Assembly (NCBI RefSeq): GCF_900996245.1
Contig: NZ_CAAJGK010000056.1
Span: 1-37,198 of the forward strand
Reading direction: 5' to 3'
Length of the DNA stretch: 37,198 nucleotides
From: Paraburkholderia sp. BCC1886
GTDB taxonomy: Bacteria; Pseudomonadota; Gammaproteobacteria; Burkholderiales; Burkholderiaceae
The notes beneath the pieces are model-generated. The model saw only the letters and a program-made list of their open reading frames with translations. It had not been told where the DNA came from and made no database searches. This document shows positions 23,872-32,264 of the stretch, one piece after another. Positions within the stretch are counted from its first letter, which is position 1. Every line of letters begins with the position of its first letter. A program made the translations under genes and the position numbers.

Positions 23872-25281
23872 ATGTCGACAACGCATCATCAACCTCACGC
23901 GCATTCGGGTGCGCCAACGCATCAACGGTTTCATATCGTGCTGACTAGCGCGATCGCGGCGCTCGCCGGATTGCTGTTCGGCCTCGATATCGGCGTCATT
24001 TCCGGCGCGCTGCCGTTCATCGCAAAACAGTTTCAGGTCAACGACCAGATGCAGGAATGGATCGTCAGCTCGATGATGGTCGGCGCCGCCATCGGCGCAC
24101 TCGGCTCGGGCTGGATGGCGCGCGCCATCGGCCGCAAGGTCTCGTTGATGATCGCCGCGGCGCTGTTCGCGCTCGCCTCCACGCTGTGCGCGTTCGCGGT
24201 GAGCCCCGCCATGCTGATCGGCGGCCGGGTGCTGCTCGGTCTCGCCGTCGGCATCGCATCGTTCACGGCGCCGCTGTATCTGTCGGAGATCGCACCGCGC
24301 ACGATGCGCGGCGCGCTGATCTCGCTGCATCAACTGATGGTGACGGTCGGCATTCTCGCCGCCTTCCTGTCGAACACGGCGTTCAGCGGTAGCGGCGACT
24401 GGCGCTGGATGCTCGGCGTGATCGCGTTCCCCGCGCTCGCCATGCTGGTCGGTCTGATCTTTCTGCCGCGCAGTCCGCGCTGGCTGATGAGCGTCGGCCG
24501 CCGTGAAGAAGCGGAAGCGGTGCTGCACAAACTGCGCGGCGACGAGCAGGCGATTCAAACCGAGATGCGCGAAATCGACGAACAGTTGAAAGTCGAGTTC
24601 GAAGGCTGGGGACTGTTTCGTAGCAACAAGAATTTCCGCCGCTCGGTGTTGCTCGGCGTGTTGCTGCAAATCGCGCAGCAACTGACGGGAATCAACGTGG
24701 TCATGTACTACGCGCCGCGTATCTTCGGTCTGGCCGGTTACGGCAGCTCGCACGACCAGTTGTGGGGCACGGTGATCGTCGGCGTGGTGAACGTGGCGCT
24801 GACCTTCGTCGCGATCGGGCTGGTGGATCGCTGGGGCCGCAAGCCGATTCTGTACACCGGCTTCACCGTGATGGCGCTGGCGCTTGCATCGCTCGGCACG
24901 TTGATGCACGTAGGTATTACGACGCCCGCACATCAGTACGCGGCGGTTGCGGCGCTGCTGATCTTCATCGCCGGTTTCGCGATGTCGGCGGGTCCGATGA
25001 TCTGGATTCTGTGCGCGGAAATCCAGCCGATCAAAGGCCGCGACTTCGGTATCGCCGTGTCGACCTTCGTCAACTGGGTGGCGAATACGATTGCGGGCGC
25101 AACCTTCCTGACTTTGCTCAATACCGTCGGCAACGCGCAGACTTTCTGGCTCTATGCGCTCCTCAACGCGGTCTTCGTGTTGATGACGCTGTGGATCGTG
25201 CCGGAGACCAAGGGCGTCTCGCTCGAACAGATCGAACGCAAGCTCATGGCCGGCAAGCCGCTGCGCCAGATCGGGCAGTAG
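23872..25281 (+). CDS. Sugar:proton symporter, MFS (GalP/AraE/XylE type)
   Basis: A 469-residue, 12-helix transporter. AGAAGGA precedes the ATG. Sugar-porter signatures: GLLFGLDIGVISGALPF in helix 1, GRKVSLM after helix 2, RVLLGLAVGIASFTAPLYLSEIAPRTMRG, PRSPRWLM at the end of the first half, QQLTGINVVMYYAPRIF in helix 7, DRWGRKP, and PETKGVSLEQIE at the C-terminus. This is closest by eye to E. coli GalP/AraE, importing a hexose or pentose. Monocistronic; a strong GC hairpin follows at 25304-25322. Confidence 0.93.
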   Translation: MSTTHHQPHAHSGAPTHQRFHIVLTSAIAALAGLLFGLDIGVISGALPFIAKQFQVNDQMQEWIVSSMMVGAAIGALGSGWMARAIGRKVSLMIAAALFALASTLCAFAVSPAMLIGGRVLLGLAVGIASFTAPLYLSEIAPRTMRGALISLHQLMVTVGILAAFLSNTAFSGSGDWRWMLGVIAFPALAMLVGLIFLPRSPRWLMSVGRREEAEAVLHKLRGDEQAIQTEMREIDEQLKVEFEGWGLFRSNKNFRRSVLLGVLLQIAQQLTGINVVMYYAPRIFGLAGYGSSHDQLWGTVIVGVVNVALTFVAIGLVDRWGRKPILYTGFTVMALALASLGTLMHVGITTPAHQYAAVAALLIFIAGFAMSAGPMIWILCAEIQPIKGRDFGIAVSTFVNWVANTIAGATFLTLLNTVGNAQTFWLYALLNAVFVLMTLWIVPETKGVSLEQIERKLMAGKPLRQIGQ

Positions 25282-25303
25282 GCATCACGCGTCGTCCATG
25301 CGA

Positions 25304-25322
25304 GGGGGCGCGGTGCGCCCCC
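25304..25322 (+). terminator. GC-rich hairpin after the symporter gene
   Basis: GGGGGCGC and GCGCCCCC pair perfectly around the loop GGT, 23 bases after the stop codon. There is no T-run, so it may act as an mRNA 3' stabiliser or a weak or Rho-assisted terminator. Confidence 0.4.
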
Positions 25323-25378
25323 AATGCTATGATCGGCCCCACCGATCGCCCGATTGGCGAGCCTCGACGCCACCCTCC

Positions 25379-25999
25379 ATGGACACCCATCTCACCCAAT
25401 CCGCCGACGCCTCCACCACGGACCTGGGCCGCCGCGTACGCGCAGCCCGTCAGGCGCAAAACCTGACGCTGGAAGCGGCGAGCCAGTTATGCGGCGTCTC
25501 GCGATCGACGCTATCGAAAGTCGAAAACGGCCTGATGTCCCCCACTTTCGACGTGCTGCAGAAAATCGTGCTGGGTCTGAAGATCGATATCGGCGAGTTG
25601 TTCGGTCCGGCGCAAAAGGTGAATGCGAACGGCCGCCGCGCGCTGACCCGTAAAGACGAAGGCCAGCGTCACGCGTATCGCGGCTATCAGATGGAACTGC
25701 TCGCCACCGATCTCGCGCACAAGGCGATGCTGCCGTTTCGCATCCGCATTTCGGCGCACACGCTCGACGCGTTCGACGACTGGGGCCGACACGAAGGCGA
25801 AGAGTTTCTCTATGTGATCAGCGGCAGCGTGTGCCTGTATTCGGAGTTGTACGCACCGACGCATCTGAACGCGGGCGACAGTCTTTACTTCGACAGCCGC
25901 ACCGGTCACGCCGCGGTGTCCACCAGTACAGAAGATGCCGAAGTGTTATGGATGGCAACCGGCGCGGAATTTCCTCAGCCGCCGGACATCGGGACCTGA
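25379..25999 (+). CDS. XRE-family regulator with cupin sensor domain
   Basis: A 206-residue protein. The helix-turn-helix is near residues 18-72 (LGRRVRAARQAQNLTLEAASQLCGVSRSTLSKVENG), and the cupin_2 barrel near 120-200 (GRHEGEEFLYVISGSVCLYSE, LNAGDSLYFDSRTGHAAVS). Such proteins bind a small metabolite or metal in the cupin domain and regulate nearby metabolic genes. ATG 25379 was chosen as the first Met before the domain. Neighbours are a sugar symporter (same strand, upstream) and HPPD (convergent), so the target is unclear. Confidence 0.92.
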   Translation: MDTHLTQSADASTTDLGRRVRAARQAQNLTLEAASQLCGVSRSTLSKVENGLMSPTFDVLQKIVLGLKIDIGELFGPAQKVNANGRRALTRKDEGQRHAYRGYQMELLATDLAHKAMLPFRIRISAHTLDAFDDWGRHEGEEFLYVISGSVCLYSELYAPTHLNAGDSLYFDSRTGHAAVSTSTEDAEVLWMATGAEFPQPPDIGT

Positions 26000-26023
26000 G
26001 CGGCCCGCGCTCGTAGGCGAAGA

Positions 26024-27157
26024 TTACGCGCCGGCCGCTCGACGCGCCTGCGCAAGCGCGCTGAGATTGCCTTCGCCGAAACCATGATGGCCTTGCCGTT
26101 GCACGATCTCGAAGAATATCTCGCCGGGGCCGCGGCGCACGAAGGTCTGGAAGAACAGTAACGCGCGGCCGTCGGCGGCTATCTCGCCATCCACCAGCAC
26201 ATGCGTGCGCGCGAGTCGCGTGACGTCGAGTCCGTGACCCGGCAAACGTGCATCCAGTTGCTCGTAATAGCGCGCCGGCGGTTCGACGAACTCGACACCG
26301 TTGGCCAGCAACTGCTCGACGCACGCGAAAATATCGTCGGTGGCGAGCGCGAGATGCTGCACCCCTTCGCCCGGATGTTCGGGCAAATACTCGTGCATGA
26401 GATTCGTGCGACGCGTGCCTTCCTCGTACAGCGGCACGCGAATCGCGCCGCACGGCGAAACCATCACACGCGATTCCGCCGACACATGCCAGTTCGCGTG
26501 CAACTCGTGTATCTCGCGGAAATTGAGCAGGTCGCGATAGAAGTCGACCCACTCCTGCATGCGGCCTTCGCCGACCGTTTGCGTCAGATGATCGACCTCG
26601 GTCAGGCCGGTGCCCGCATGGCTGAGATCGGCTTGCGCGGTGTCGATGACGATCGGCCGGAAGTCGATGTCGAAGATCGAGATGTCGCCCAGTCCGCCCT
26701 GCTGACCATTCCGGCCGCGCCAGCGATCGACGAAATAGATGTGCGAATCGCCAATGCCCTGAATGGCCGGAATCAGCAGTTCTCCCGCGCCGAGGCGTTC
26801 GCCTTCGAACGCCCACGCGCCGAGTTCGATCGCGCGTTCGAACGCACGCTGCGCATTGGCGACGCGAATGCCGATCGCGCAGATGCCCGCGCCGTATTCT
26901 TCGGCATAACGCTCGGCGAACGAATCGGGCTCGGCGTTCAGCAGAAACTGCATGCCGCCCTGGCGATACAGCGTGACGTTCTTGCTGATATGCCGGGCGA
27001 CCGCCTTGAAGCCGAGCCGGACGAAGGTTTCGCCGAGCGCTTGCGGGTCGCGCGACGCGAACTCCACGAATTCGAGGCCGGCCGTGCCGAGCGGATTCTG
27101 CTCCGGCGCAGACACCGCGCAGAACGCGGCGTCTGGAGTGGGCAAGTCGCTGGGCAT
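26024..27157 (-). CDS. hppD: 4-hydroxyphenylpyruvate dioxygenase
   Basis: A 377-residue non-haem iron dioxygenase that turns 4-hydroxyphenylpyruvate into homogentisate in tyrosine catabolism. AAGGAG precedes ATG 27157. Two vicinal-oxygen-chelate domains are seen; iron ligands are visible as His in EVDHLTQTV, His in GVQHLALATDD and Glu in EIFFEIVQR. The opening NPLGTAGLEFVEFAS is typical. Length is normal. No homogentisate dioxygenase is next to it; it sits instead beside the protocatechuate genes. Three TTGTAC words occur upstream (27168, 27227, 27264); their meaning is unknown. Confidence 0.9.
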   Translation of the reverse strand: MPSDLPTPDAAFCAVSAPEQNPLGTAGLEFVEFASRDPQALGETFVRLGFKAVARHISKNVTLYRQGGMQFLLNAEPDSFAERYAEEYGAGICAIGIRVANAQRAFERAIELGAWAFEGERLGAGELLIPAIQGIGDSHIYFVDRWRGRNGQQGGLGDISIFDIDFRPIVIDTAQADLSHAGTGLTEVDHLTQTVGEGRMQEWVDFYRDLLNFREIHELHANWHVSAESRVMVSPCGAIRVPLYEEGTRRTNLMHEYLPEHPGEGVQHLALATDDIFACVEQLLANGVEFVEPPARYYEQLDARLPGHGLDVTRLARTHVLVDGEIAADGRALLFFQTFVRRGPGEIFFEIVQRQGHHGFGEGNLSALAQARRAAGA

Positions 27158-27289
27158 GGCAATCTCCTTGTACAGTCTTTCGACGCTTGTGCTGATTTTC
27201 ACGGCACCGATGGTATCAGCACGTGTTTGTACACCGGGTCGCAGGGCGTCCGCAACTCTGATTTTGTACTGAATGGTTCACAAAGCGGG

Positions 27290-28327
27290 TTATGTGTCTC
27301 TGGCCGGCCGACGCTGACGCCTGCTGGCGCGCCGGGTGGCAGACGCGGCCGACGACGATGTTGCCGCCATGGCGGCCATGCGTTCCCGCGCGACTTCGCG
27401 CACCGCGTCGATGAAGGCGCGGCCTACCGGCGACGGCTGGGTGTCGGAGCGGCGGATCAAGCCGACCGGCTCGCCCGTGCCGTTGCCCGCGAAGGGCCCG
27501 GGCAACGGCAGGCGTACGAGCATGCCGTGCTGCAACTCGTACTCCACGGCGCCGAGCGGGACGAACCAGACTGCCTCGTTCTCGAGCGCCAAAGCGCGGC
27601 CTGTGGACACCGACAACACCTCCACGAACGCCGACAGAGGGGCGACGCCCCAGGCGCTCAACAGGCTCTCCGCCGATTGCCGGATGAGTGTGCCGAACGG
27701 CGGCAGCACCACCGGGAAATCTTCCAGCGTAGCGGACGGCGAACCCGCGCCCGGCGCGGGCGCCATGGTTAGCGGATGACCGGCGCGCACCACGGCGATC
27801 AACGGTTCGCTGAAAAGCTGCTCGAAACTCAGGCCGACCATTCTCTCCGGGTCCGCCAGCCGGCCGATGGCCAATTCGATGCTGCCGGCCTTCAGGCGCT
27901 CGAGCAGTTCGGGATTGGCACCGGTGGCGAGGCGCACGATGACGCGCGGCCAGAGCGCGGCGATCCGCTTGAGCACCGGCGGCATGAGCGCGGCGGCGAC
28001 GGTCGGCAGCACGCCGACTTCCAGCGTCAGCGTGGCCGCGCCTTCCGTGCGCGACAACAGGTCGACGCCCTGGCGCAGCGCACCGACGCAGGCGCTCGCG
28101 TGCGGCATGAAGAGTTGCCCCTCACGGGTCGGCACCGCACCGTGACGACCCCGCTCGAACAGTTTCACGCCGAGGATCGCCTCCAGTTCGGCGACCGTCT
28201 TGGACACCGCGGGCTGGGTGATGGACAGGCTGTCGGCGGCGCGCTGGACGCTGCCGAACTGCGCGACGGCCAGAAAACACTGCAGATGACGGAATTTGAC
28301 GCGGCTGTCCGCGAGGCTTCGTTGCAT
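27290..28327 (-). CDS. pcaQ: LysR-type regulator PcaQ of protocatechuate genes
   Basis: A 345-residue LysR protein. The helix-turn-helix (VKFRHLQCFLAVAQFGSVQRAADSLSITQPAVSKTVAELE) is near residues 10-50, then the effector-binding domain, with a Ser/Ala/Arg-rich tail after about 320. Divergent from pcaHG, the arrangement in which PcaQ activates these genes in response to beta-carboxy-cis,cis-muconate in rhizobia. The only available start (ATG 28327) lies within a palindrome that could be its own binding site, and it has no Shine-Dalgarno sequence. Confidence 0.88.
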   Translation of the reverse strand: MQRSLADSRVKFRHLQCFLAVAQFGSVQRAADSLSITQPAVSKTVAELEAILGVKLFERGRHGAVPTREGQLFMPHASACVGALRQGVDLLSRTEGAATLTLEVGVLPTVAAALMPPVLKRIAALWPRVIVRLATGANPELLERLKAGSIELAIGRLADPERMVGLSFEQLFSEPLIAVVRAGHPLTMAPAPGAGSPSATLEDFPVVLPPFGTLIRQSAESLLSAWGVAPLSAFVEVLSVSTGRALALENEAVWFVPLGAVEYELQHGMLVRLPLPGPFAGNGTGEPVGLIRRSDTQPSPVGRAFIDAVREVARERMAAMAATSSSAASATRRASRRQRRPARDT

Positions 28328-28382
28328 AACAGGAGGTTATACGAAAAGGTCGAAAACGTCATTTTTCATAACCGTGCCGGTT
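28326..28382. promoter_or_regulatory. Candidate PcaQ binding sites between pcaQ and pcaH
   Basis: There are two inverted repeats: ATAAC-N5-GTTAT at 28326-28340, which satisfies the LysR T-N11-A rule and overlaps the pcaQ start codon; and AACC-GTGCC-GGTT at 28370-28382, about 55 bases before pcaH. Both resemble the ATAACC-type motif described for PcaQ in rhizobia. Confidence 0.55.
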
Positions 28383-28435
28383 GGTTAAAGTCGCGTCACA
28401 AGATGCAATCCCACAATTCCTCGAAGGAGACACTG

Positions 28436-29140
28436 ATGGACGAGTCCTTTCTCACCTCGCGCGACTTTGCGTCCCATCCCGCTTACGTTTATCCCGGCTA
28501 CGGTTCCTCGGTCAAACGCGGCCCGACACTGCCGCTGATTCCGCTAAAAGAAAAGCTGCGCGACCAGCGCGTGCCGGTGTACGGCACGGAAGACCTCGGC
28601 GCGCTCGATCACGATCTGACGCGCAATGCCGTGAAGAATGGCGAGCCGCTGGGTGAGCGCATTATCGTCACCGGCCGCGTGCTCGACGAAGGCGGCCGCC
28701 CGGTGCGCAATACGCTGGTCGAAATCTGGCAGGCAAACGCCGCCGGCCGCTATGTTCATAAAGCCGACCAGCACGACGCGCCGCTCGATCCCAACTTTCT
28801 CGGCGCCGGCCGCTGCCTGACCGACAACGAGGGCCGTTACCGCTTTCTGACCATCAAACCGGGTGCTTACCCGTGGGGCAATCACCCGAACGCCTGGCGC
28901 CCGAACCACATTCACTTCTCGCTGTTCGGCGACCACTTCGGCTCGCGCCTCGTCACGCAGATGTACTTTCCCGGCGATCCGCTGCTCGCCTTCGATCCGA
29001 TTTTCCAGGGCACGCCCGAGCAGGCACGCGAGCGTCTGATCGCGAATTTCTCGCTGGATACCACGCAGGAAGCCTATGCGCTCGGCTACGACTTCGACAT
29101 CGTCCTGCGCGGCCGCAACGAAACCCCGATGGAGCGCTAA
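28436..29140 (+). CDS. pcaH: Protocatechuate 3,4-dioxygenase beta subunit
   Basis: A 234-residue iron-bearing subunit of the enzyme that cleaves protocatechuate between its hydroxyl groups, the entry to the beta-ketoadipate pathway. AAGGAG precedes ATG 28436; the frame is open far upstream only by chance. Iron ligands are visible: Tyr in PGAYPWG, Tyr in QMYFPGD and the two His of RPNHIHFSLFG. VTGRVLDEGGRPVRNTLVEIWQANAAGRY is the intradiol signature. pcaG follows after 3 bases. Confidence 0.96.
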   Translation: MDESFLTSRDFASHPAYVYPGYGSSVKRGPTLPLIPLKEKLRDQRVPVYGTEDLGALDHDLTRNAVKNGEPLGERIIVTGRVLDEGGRPVRNTLVEIWQANAAGRYVHKADQHDAPLDPNFLGAGRCLTDNEGRYRFLTIKPGAYPWGNHPNAWRPNHIHFSLFGDHFGSRLVTQMYFPGDPLLAFDPIFQGTPEQARERLIANFSLDTTQEAYALGYDFDIVLRGRNETPMER

Positions 29141-29143
29141 GCC

Positions 29144-29731
29144 ATGACGACTCTCAAGCAAACGCCTTCGCAAACGGTCGGCCCGTACTTCGCCTACGGC
29201 TTGTGCCCGCAGCAATACGACTTCGATTTTCGCAGCCTGTTCACGCCGGTCGTGGCCGATCGGGAAGCGGCGGGCGAGCACATCACGATCGTCGGCCAGT
29301 TGTTCGACGGCGATGGCAAGGTGATTGGCGATGCGATGCTCGAAGTATCGCAAGTGGATGCGAACGGTCATTACCCGGAGTCGCGCGAAGAAATTCTGAA
29401 GACGGGTTTTCGCGGCTTTGCGCGCGTGGGTACGGGCACGGACCCGCATAAGCGCTACGTCGTCGAAACCGTGAAACCGGGTCGTGCGAATCCCGACGAG
29501 GCGCCGCACCTGAACGTGATCGTGACTATGCGTGGCATGCTGCTGCACACTTTCACGCGGATTTATTTCGAGGACGAAGCCGAAGCGAACGCACAGGACG
29601 CAGTGCTTGCAGCCGTGCCGGCAGAGCGGCGCGAGACGTTGATCGCGAAGCGCGAACCTAATACGGAGAATGTGTACCGCTTCGATATCCGCATGCAGGG
29701 CGCCGGGGAAACCGTGTTTTTCGATCTGTGA
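29144..29731 (+). CDS. pcaG: Protocatechuate 3,4-dioxygenase alpha subunit
   Basis: A 195-residue partner of PcaH, lacking the full iron ligand set as expected. It has the opening QTPSQTVGPYFAYGL, typical of PcaG, and the intradiol core ITIVGQLFDGDGKVIGDAMLEVSQVDANG. The alpha and beta subunits form the heteromultimeric enzyme. Same operon as pcaH; a strong terminator follows about 100 bases downstream. Confidence 0.95.
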   Translation: MTTLKQTPSQTVGPYFAYGLCPQQYDFDFRSLFTPVVADREAAGEHITIVGQLFDGDGKVIGDAMLEVSQVDANGHYPESREEILKTGFRGFARVGTGTDPHKRYVVETVKPGRANPDEAPHLNVIVTMRGMLLHTFTRIYFEDEAEANAQDAVLAAVPAERRETLIAKREPNTENVYRFDIRMQGAGETVFFDL

Positions 29732-29829
29732 GCGAGGCTCAGAGAAGGTTTTTCTATACTTTCAACTAGCTTTCACCTACACTGCCCTTGATCCGTCTGG
29801 CGACTGGATCGTGAAACTCCGAGTAGTTA

Positions 29830-29855
29830 AGCCCGCTCCACGCGGGCTTTTTTTT
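29830..29855 (+). terminator. Rho-independent terminator of pcaHG
   Basis: AGCCCGC and GCGGGCT form a 7-bp stem with the loop TCCAC, followed by eight T. Confidence 0.85.
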
Positions 29856-29876
29856 CGCCATGTTTTTGCGGACTGG

Positions 29877-30143
29877 TTATCTGCAACGGAAGTGCTCGAT
29901 GTTCTGCCCGGCGTAAATTGCGCGGGCGAGCCAGTCGGGTTTGTCGCCGTAACCGTCCCAGGTGTTGCCGTAAGCGTCGCGATACATCACCGCGCGTACC
30001 GCATTGGCGTCGGCCTCGATCGACTCGGCCAGCGTTTCCAGCGTAATGCCGTATTCGTCCATACGTCGCTTGATCCATACGATCAAACGCTCGCGCGCAT
30101 TGCCGTCGAAATCGAACTGCTGTTGTTCTGCTCGCACTTTCAT
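29877..30143 (-). CDS. Small H-NS-tail DNA-binding protein
   Basis: An 88-residue protein from ATG 30143 (MKVRAEQQQFDFDG). Residues about 50-85 read YRDAYGNTWDGYGDKPDWLARAI then GQNIEHF, the C-terminal DNA-binding motif of H-NS/BpH3-type nucleoid proteins (YRDxxGNTWxGxGxxPxWL). The N-terminal part is shorter than in full H-NS and seems helical, so oligomerisation may differ. Such proteins silence AT-rich or acquired DNA. The upstream extension to 30353 lacks likeness. Confidence 0.75.
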   Translation of the reverse strand: MKVRAEQQQFDFDGNARERLIVWIKRRMDEYGITLETLAESIEADANAVRAVMYRDAYGNTWDGYGDKPDWLARAIYAGQNIEHFRCR

Positions 30144-30495
30144 AACGTTGCGTTTGTCGCGGAATGAATAGATGGGGATGGCGTGCAATCGATGCAGCCG
30201 TACGTTTCCTATAGCGCGAACAACCGCGCTGCGGACACCACGTCTGCCGATATTTTTTCTACGGAAGAATGCTTCGATTCGCGGCTCGTTCAGGCTGTCG
30301 TTCAGGCTGACTCTCGCCCGTCTTTTTTTCGCCTCGGAATTTGCCTCGATCATGGCGAGGCGGCATTAGCATATGGGCAACGATTCTAGCATCCAATCTA
30401 TTCGACCTGCGTCGAGTACGCTGCGGGTCGCGCGCCGGGCAGGCTCGTGCTATGTTCGCTCGTTCCTGCATACCGAACCTAAGGAGACCCCTGCC
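30144..30495. other. Intergenic region, divergent promoters expected
   Basis: 352 bases between the start of the H-NS-tail gene and the start of the LysE-family gene. Both genes must be transcribed outward from here. I see no convincing promoter pair, repeat or RNA structure; the open frames crossing it look like chance. Confidence 0.4.
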
Positions 30496-31131
30496 ATGCC
30501 CGCCACGACCGCGATTATCACGATCCTCGCCGCGCTGTTGCTCGGCGCCATGAGTCCCGGACCAAGCTTCGTCATCGTGGCGCGCAACGCGATTGGTCTG
30601 TCGCGCGGCGATGGGCTCGCGACGGCACTCGGCATGGGCATCGGCGGCGTGTTCTTTAGCGGGATTGCATTGCTCGGGTTGTACACGCTGCTCGCCACCG
30701 TCGAATGGCTTTACGTAAGTCTCAAAGTGGCCGGCGGTCTCTATCTGGTTTATCTCGCCGTGAAGATCTGGCGCGGCGCGGCACAGCCGCTGGCTTTCGA
30801 TGCCGCCCAACGCGCCGCGGCGAATCCACGCAAATCGTTCTGGATTGGTTTGAGTACGCAACTCAGCAATCCGAAAACCGCCGTGTACTACGGCAGCATC
30901 TTCGCGGCCCTGCTTCCGCAGCATCCGCCGCTCTGGTCTTACTTCGCGTTACCGCCGGCGATCTTCGCGATCGAAGCAGGTTGGTACACGGTCGTCGCGT
31001 TGTGTTTCTCGAGCAGACGGCCACGCGATATCTATTTGCGCGGGAAGAAGTGGATCGATCGCGTCGCGGCAACGGCGGTCGCCGCGCTCGGCTTGCGGCT
31101 GATTCTGACCGCGCACAAAGCAGGCATCTGA
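30496..31131 (+). CDS. LysE/RhtB-family amino-acid exporter
   Basis: A 211-residue inner-membrane protein with about six helices. AAGGAG precedes ATG 30496. The family pattern LLGAMSPGPSFVIVARNAIGLSRGDGLATALGMGIGG at the start, and FWIGLSTQLSNPKTAVYYGSIF in the middle (usually NPKAxxFF), are clear. Exports an amino acid or related compound; the substrate cannot be told. Monocistronic. Confidence 0.93.
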   Translation: MPATTAIITILAALLLGAMSPGPSFVIVARNAIGLSRGDGLATALGMGIGGVFFSGIALLGLYTLLATVEWLYVSLKVAGGLYLVYLAVKIWRGAAQPLAFDAAQRAAANPRKSFWIGLSTQLSNPKTAVYYGSIFAALLPQHPPLWSYFALPPAIFAIEAGWYTVVALCFSSRRPRDIYLRGKKWIDRVAATAVAALGLRLILTAHKAGI

Positions 31132-31345
31132 GGCATCGTCAACCCGGACCGACGAAACAGTTACAAGTTAAGGGTTGACTCTGCGACGGGCCACCGGTTA
31201 AGGTGGCACCCGAAGTTCAAGAAGTTCGATTGCTGTTCATCAATGTCTCGCTCCCTCAGCGGTATTCGTTGTCCTCTCCCTCCTTGACGCTTCACGCGCT
31301 CTTCATCGAGCAAATACTTTTCTATTTTTTACTCAAGGATTCTTC

Positions 31346-31549
31346 ATGGATACCGGTACCGTTAAGTGGTTCAACGACAGCAAAGGTTTTGGCTTCATTA
31401 CTCCGGACAAGGGCGGCGACGACCTGTTCGCACACTTCTCCGAAATCGGCGGCGACGGCTTCAAGACGCTGGCTGAAAATCAGAAAGTGAGCTTCGAAAC
31501 GAAGCAAGGCCCGAAGGGTCTGCAAGCGGCTAACATCAAGCCGCTGTAA
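31346..31549 (+). CDS. cspA: Cold-shock protein, CspA family
   Basis: A 67-residue OB-fold RNA chaperone. RNP1 is KGFGFI (residues 14-19) and RNP2 is DLFAHF. AAGGA lies before the ATG. A long leader of about 200 bases, T-rich near its end, may carry the cold-responsive structure seen in csp messages, but I could not fold it. Which csp paralogue it is cannot be told. Confidence 0.95.
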   Translation: MDTGTVKWFNDSKGFGFITPDKGGDDLFAHFSEIGGDGFKTLAENQKVSFETKQGPKGLQAANIKPL

Positions 31550-31912
31550 GTTTGAAGGGCTCGGTGTCCGGCAACGGACATCGGGCTGCAGCGACCCCTC
31601 GCGGAGTTTGTCACTCCCACAGTTGGCGCGATTCGCTTTTTTGGCTGCACACGTTATTTGCAGCTAGCCCAAGCGCCAAACGCCTCGTTGCACCTCATTC
31701 GTTGCACCCCCTCATTTCTTGCCCGATGCGGCTACAGTGCCCCTGCTTCAGCGCTTGAGTTTTACGCCCTGAGTGCACGTACATCGTCACCGTACTTTTA
31801 CGCTTTCCGACTGCGTTCCGATTCGGCTCGTCATAGCCTGAATTCAGTTCGTCCGCGCGATCCATCGAGACCATCGCACGGCAGACGCAGTCGACATCAT
31901 TAAAAACATAAA
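31550..31912. other. Intergenic region after the csp gene
   Basis: 363 bases. One hairpin (TGTCCG-GCAA-CGGACA, 31565-31580) lies 15 bases after the csp stop and may define the mRNA 3' end, though no T-run follows. The rest holds nothing I can name. Confidence 0.4.
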
Positions 31913-32137
31913 ATGCAAAACAAACACATTCATCTTTACAACGGCTATGCCGTCCAACCTTCGGCGCATCGTTTGCCCGACGGTAGTTTTTCGTCCAACC
32001 TGCTGCTCGAACGCGCCGATAGCGCGCGTGCCGAAGGGCGCTACCAGTTCTATTCGCTCGACTATTTCATGAACGAAGAACAGGCTTTGCAGCACTCGGC
32101 AAGCTGGGCACATCACTGGGTCGACACGCGCGGTTGA
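31913..32137 (+). CDS. Conserved-looking small hypothetical protein
   Basis: A 74-residue soluble protein, MQNKHIHLYNGYAVQPSAHRLPDG to WAHHWVDTRG, rich in aromatic residues and His. Even composition and an unforced frame suggest a real gene. The pattern (YNGY-V-PSA, LPDGSF, then YFMNEEQAL) reminds me of small beta-type uncharacterised proteins found beside csp genes in Burkholderia, but I assign no function. No clear ribosome site. Confidence 0.6.
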   Translation: MQNKHIHLYNGYAVQPSAHRLPDGSFSSNLLLERADSARAEGRYQFYSLDYFMNEEQALQHSASWAHHWVDTRG

Positions 32138-32171
32138 GCTTGTTCATCTGAACGCCTGACGCCGGAACGCT

Positions 32172-32195
32172 GGACCGCCGGACCGCCGGACCGCC
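32172..32195. repeat. Three tandem copies of GGACCGCC
   Basis: Exact 8-bp repeats at 32172, 32180 and 32188, in the gap between two convergent genes. Probably a replication-slippage tract. Confidence 0.8.
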
Positions 32196-32224
32196 TAGTC
32201 ACCTGAACACCTGACTCGACAGCA

Positions 32225-32244
32225 CGCGCGCCGTTCGGCGCGCG
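32225..32244 (-). terminator. Hairpin after the acyl-CoA synthetase gene
   Basis: CGCGCGCC and GGCGCGCG pair around GTTC, 20 bases downstream of the minus-strand stop. It lacks a T-run, so its terminator role is plausible but unproven. Confidence 0.45.
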
Positions 32245-32264
32245 GCGCCCGGCATGATCGCGTG

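Noticed and set aside
23764..24933. 389-codon minus-strand frame opposite the sugar symporter
   Set aside because: Low-complexity His/Arg/Gln content; the symporter on the plus strand has clear motifs.
27168..27269. Three TTGTAC words upstream of hppD as operator repeats
   Set aside because: Spacing is irregular (58-59 and 37 bases) and the words are short; kept only as a remark in the hppD entry.
26201..27772. 523-codon plus-strand frame opposite hppD
   Set aside because: Both strands cannot be right; hppD has iron ligands, ribosome site and normal length.
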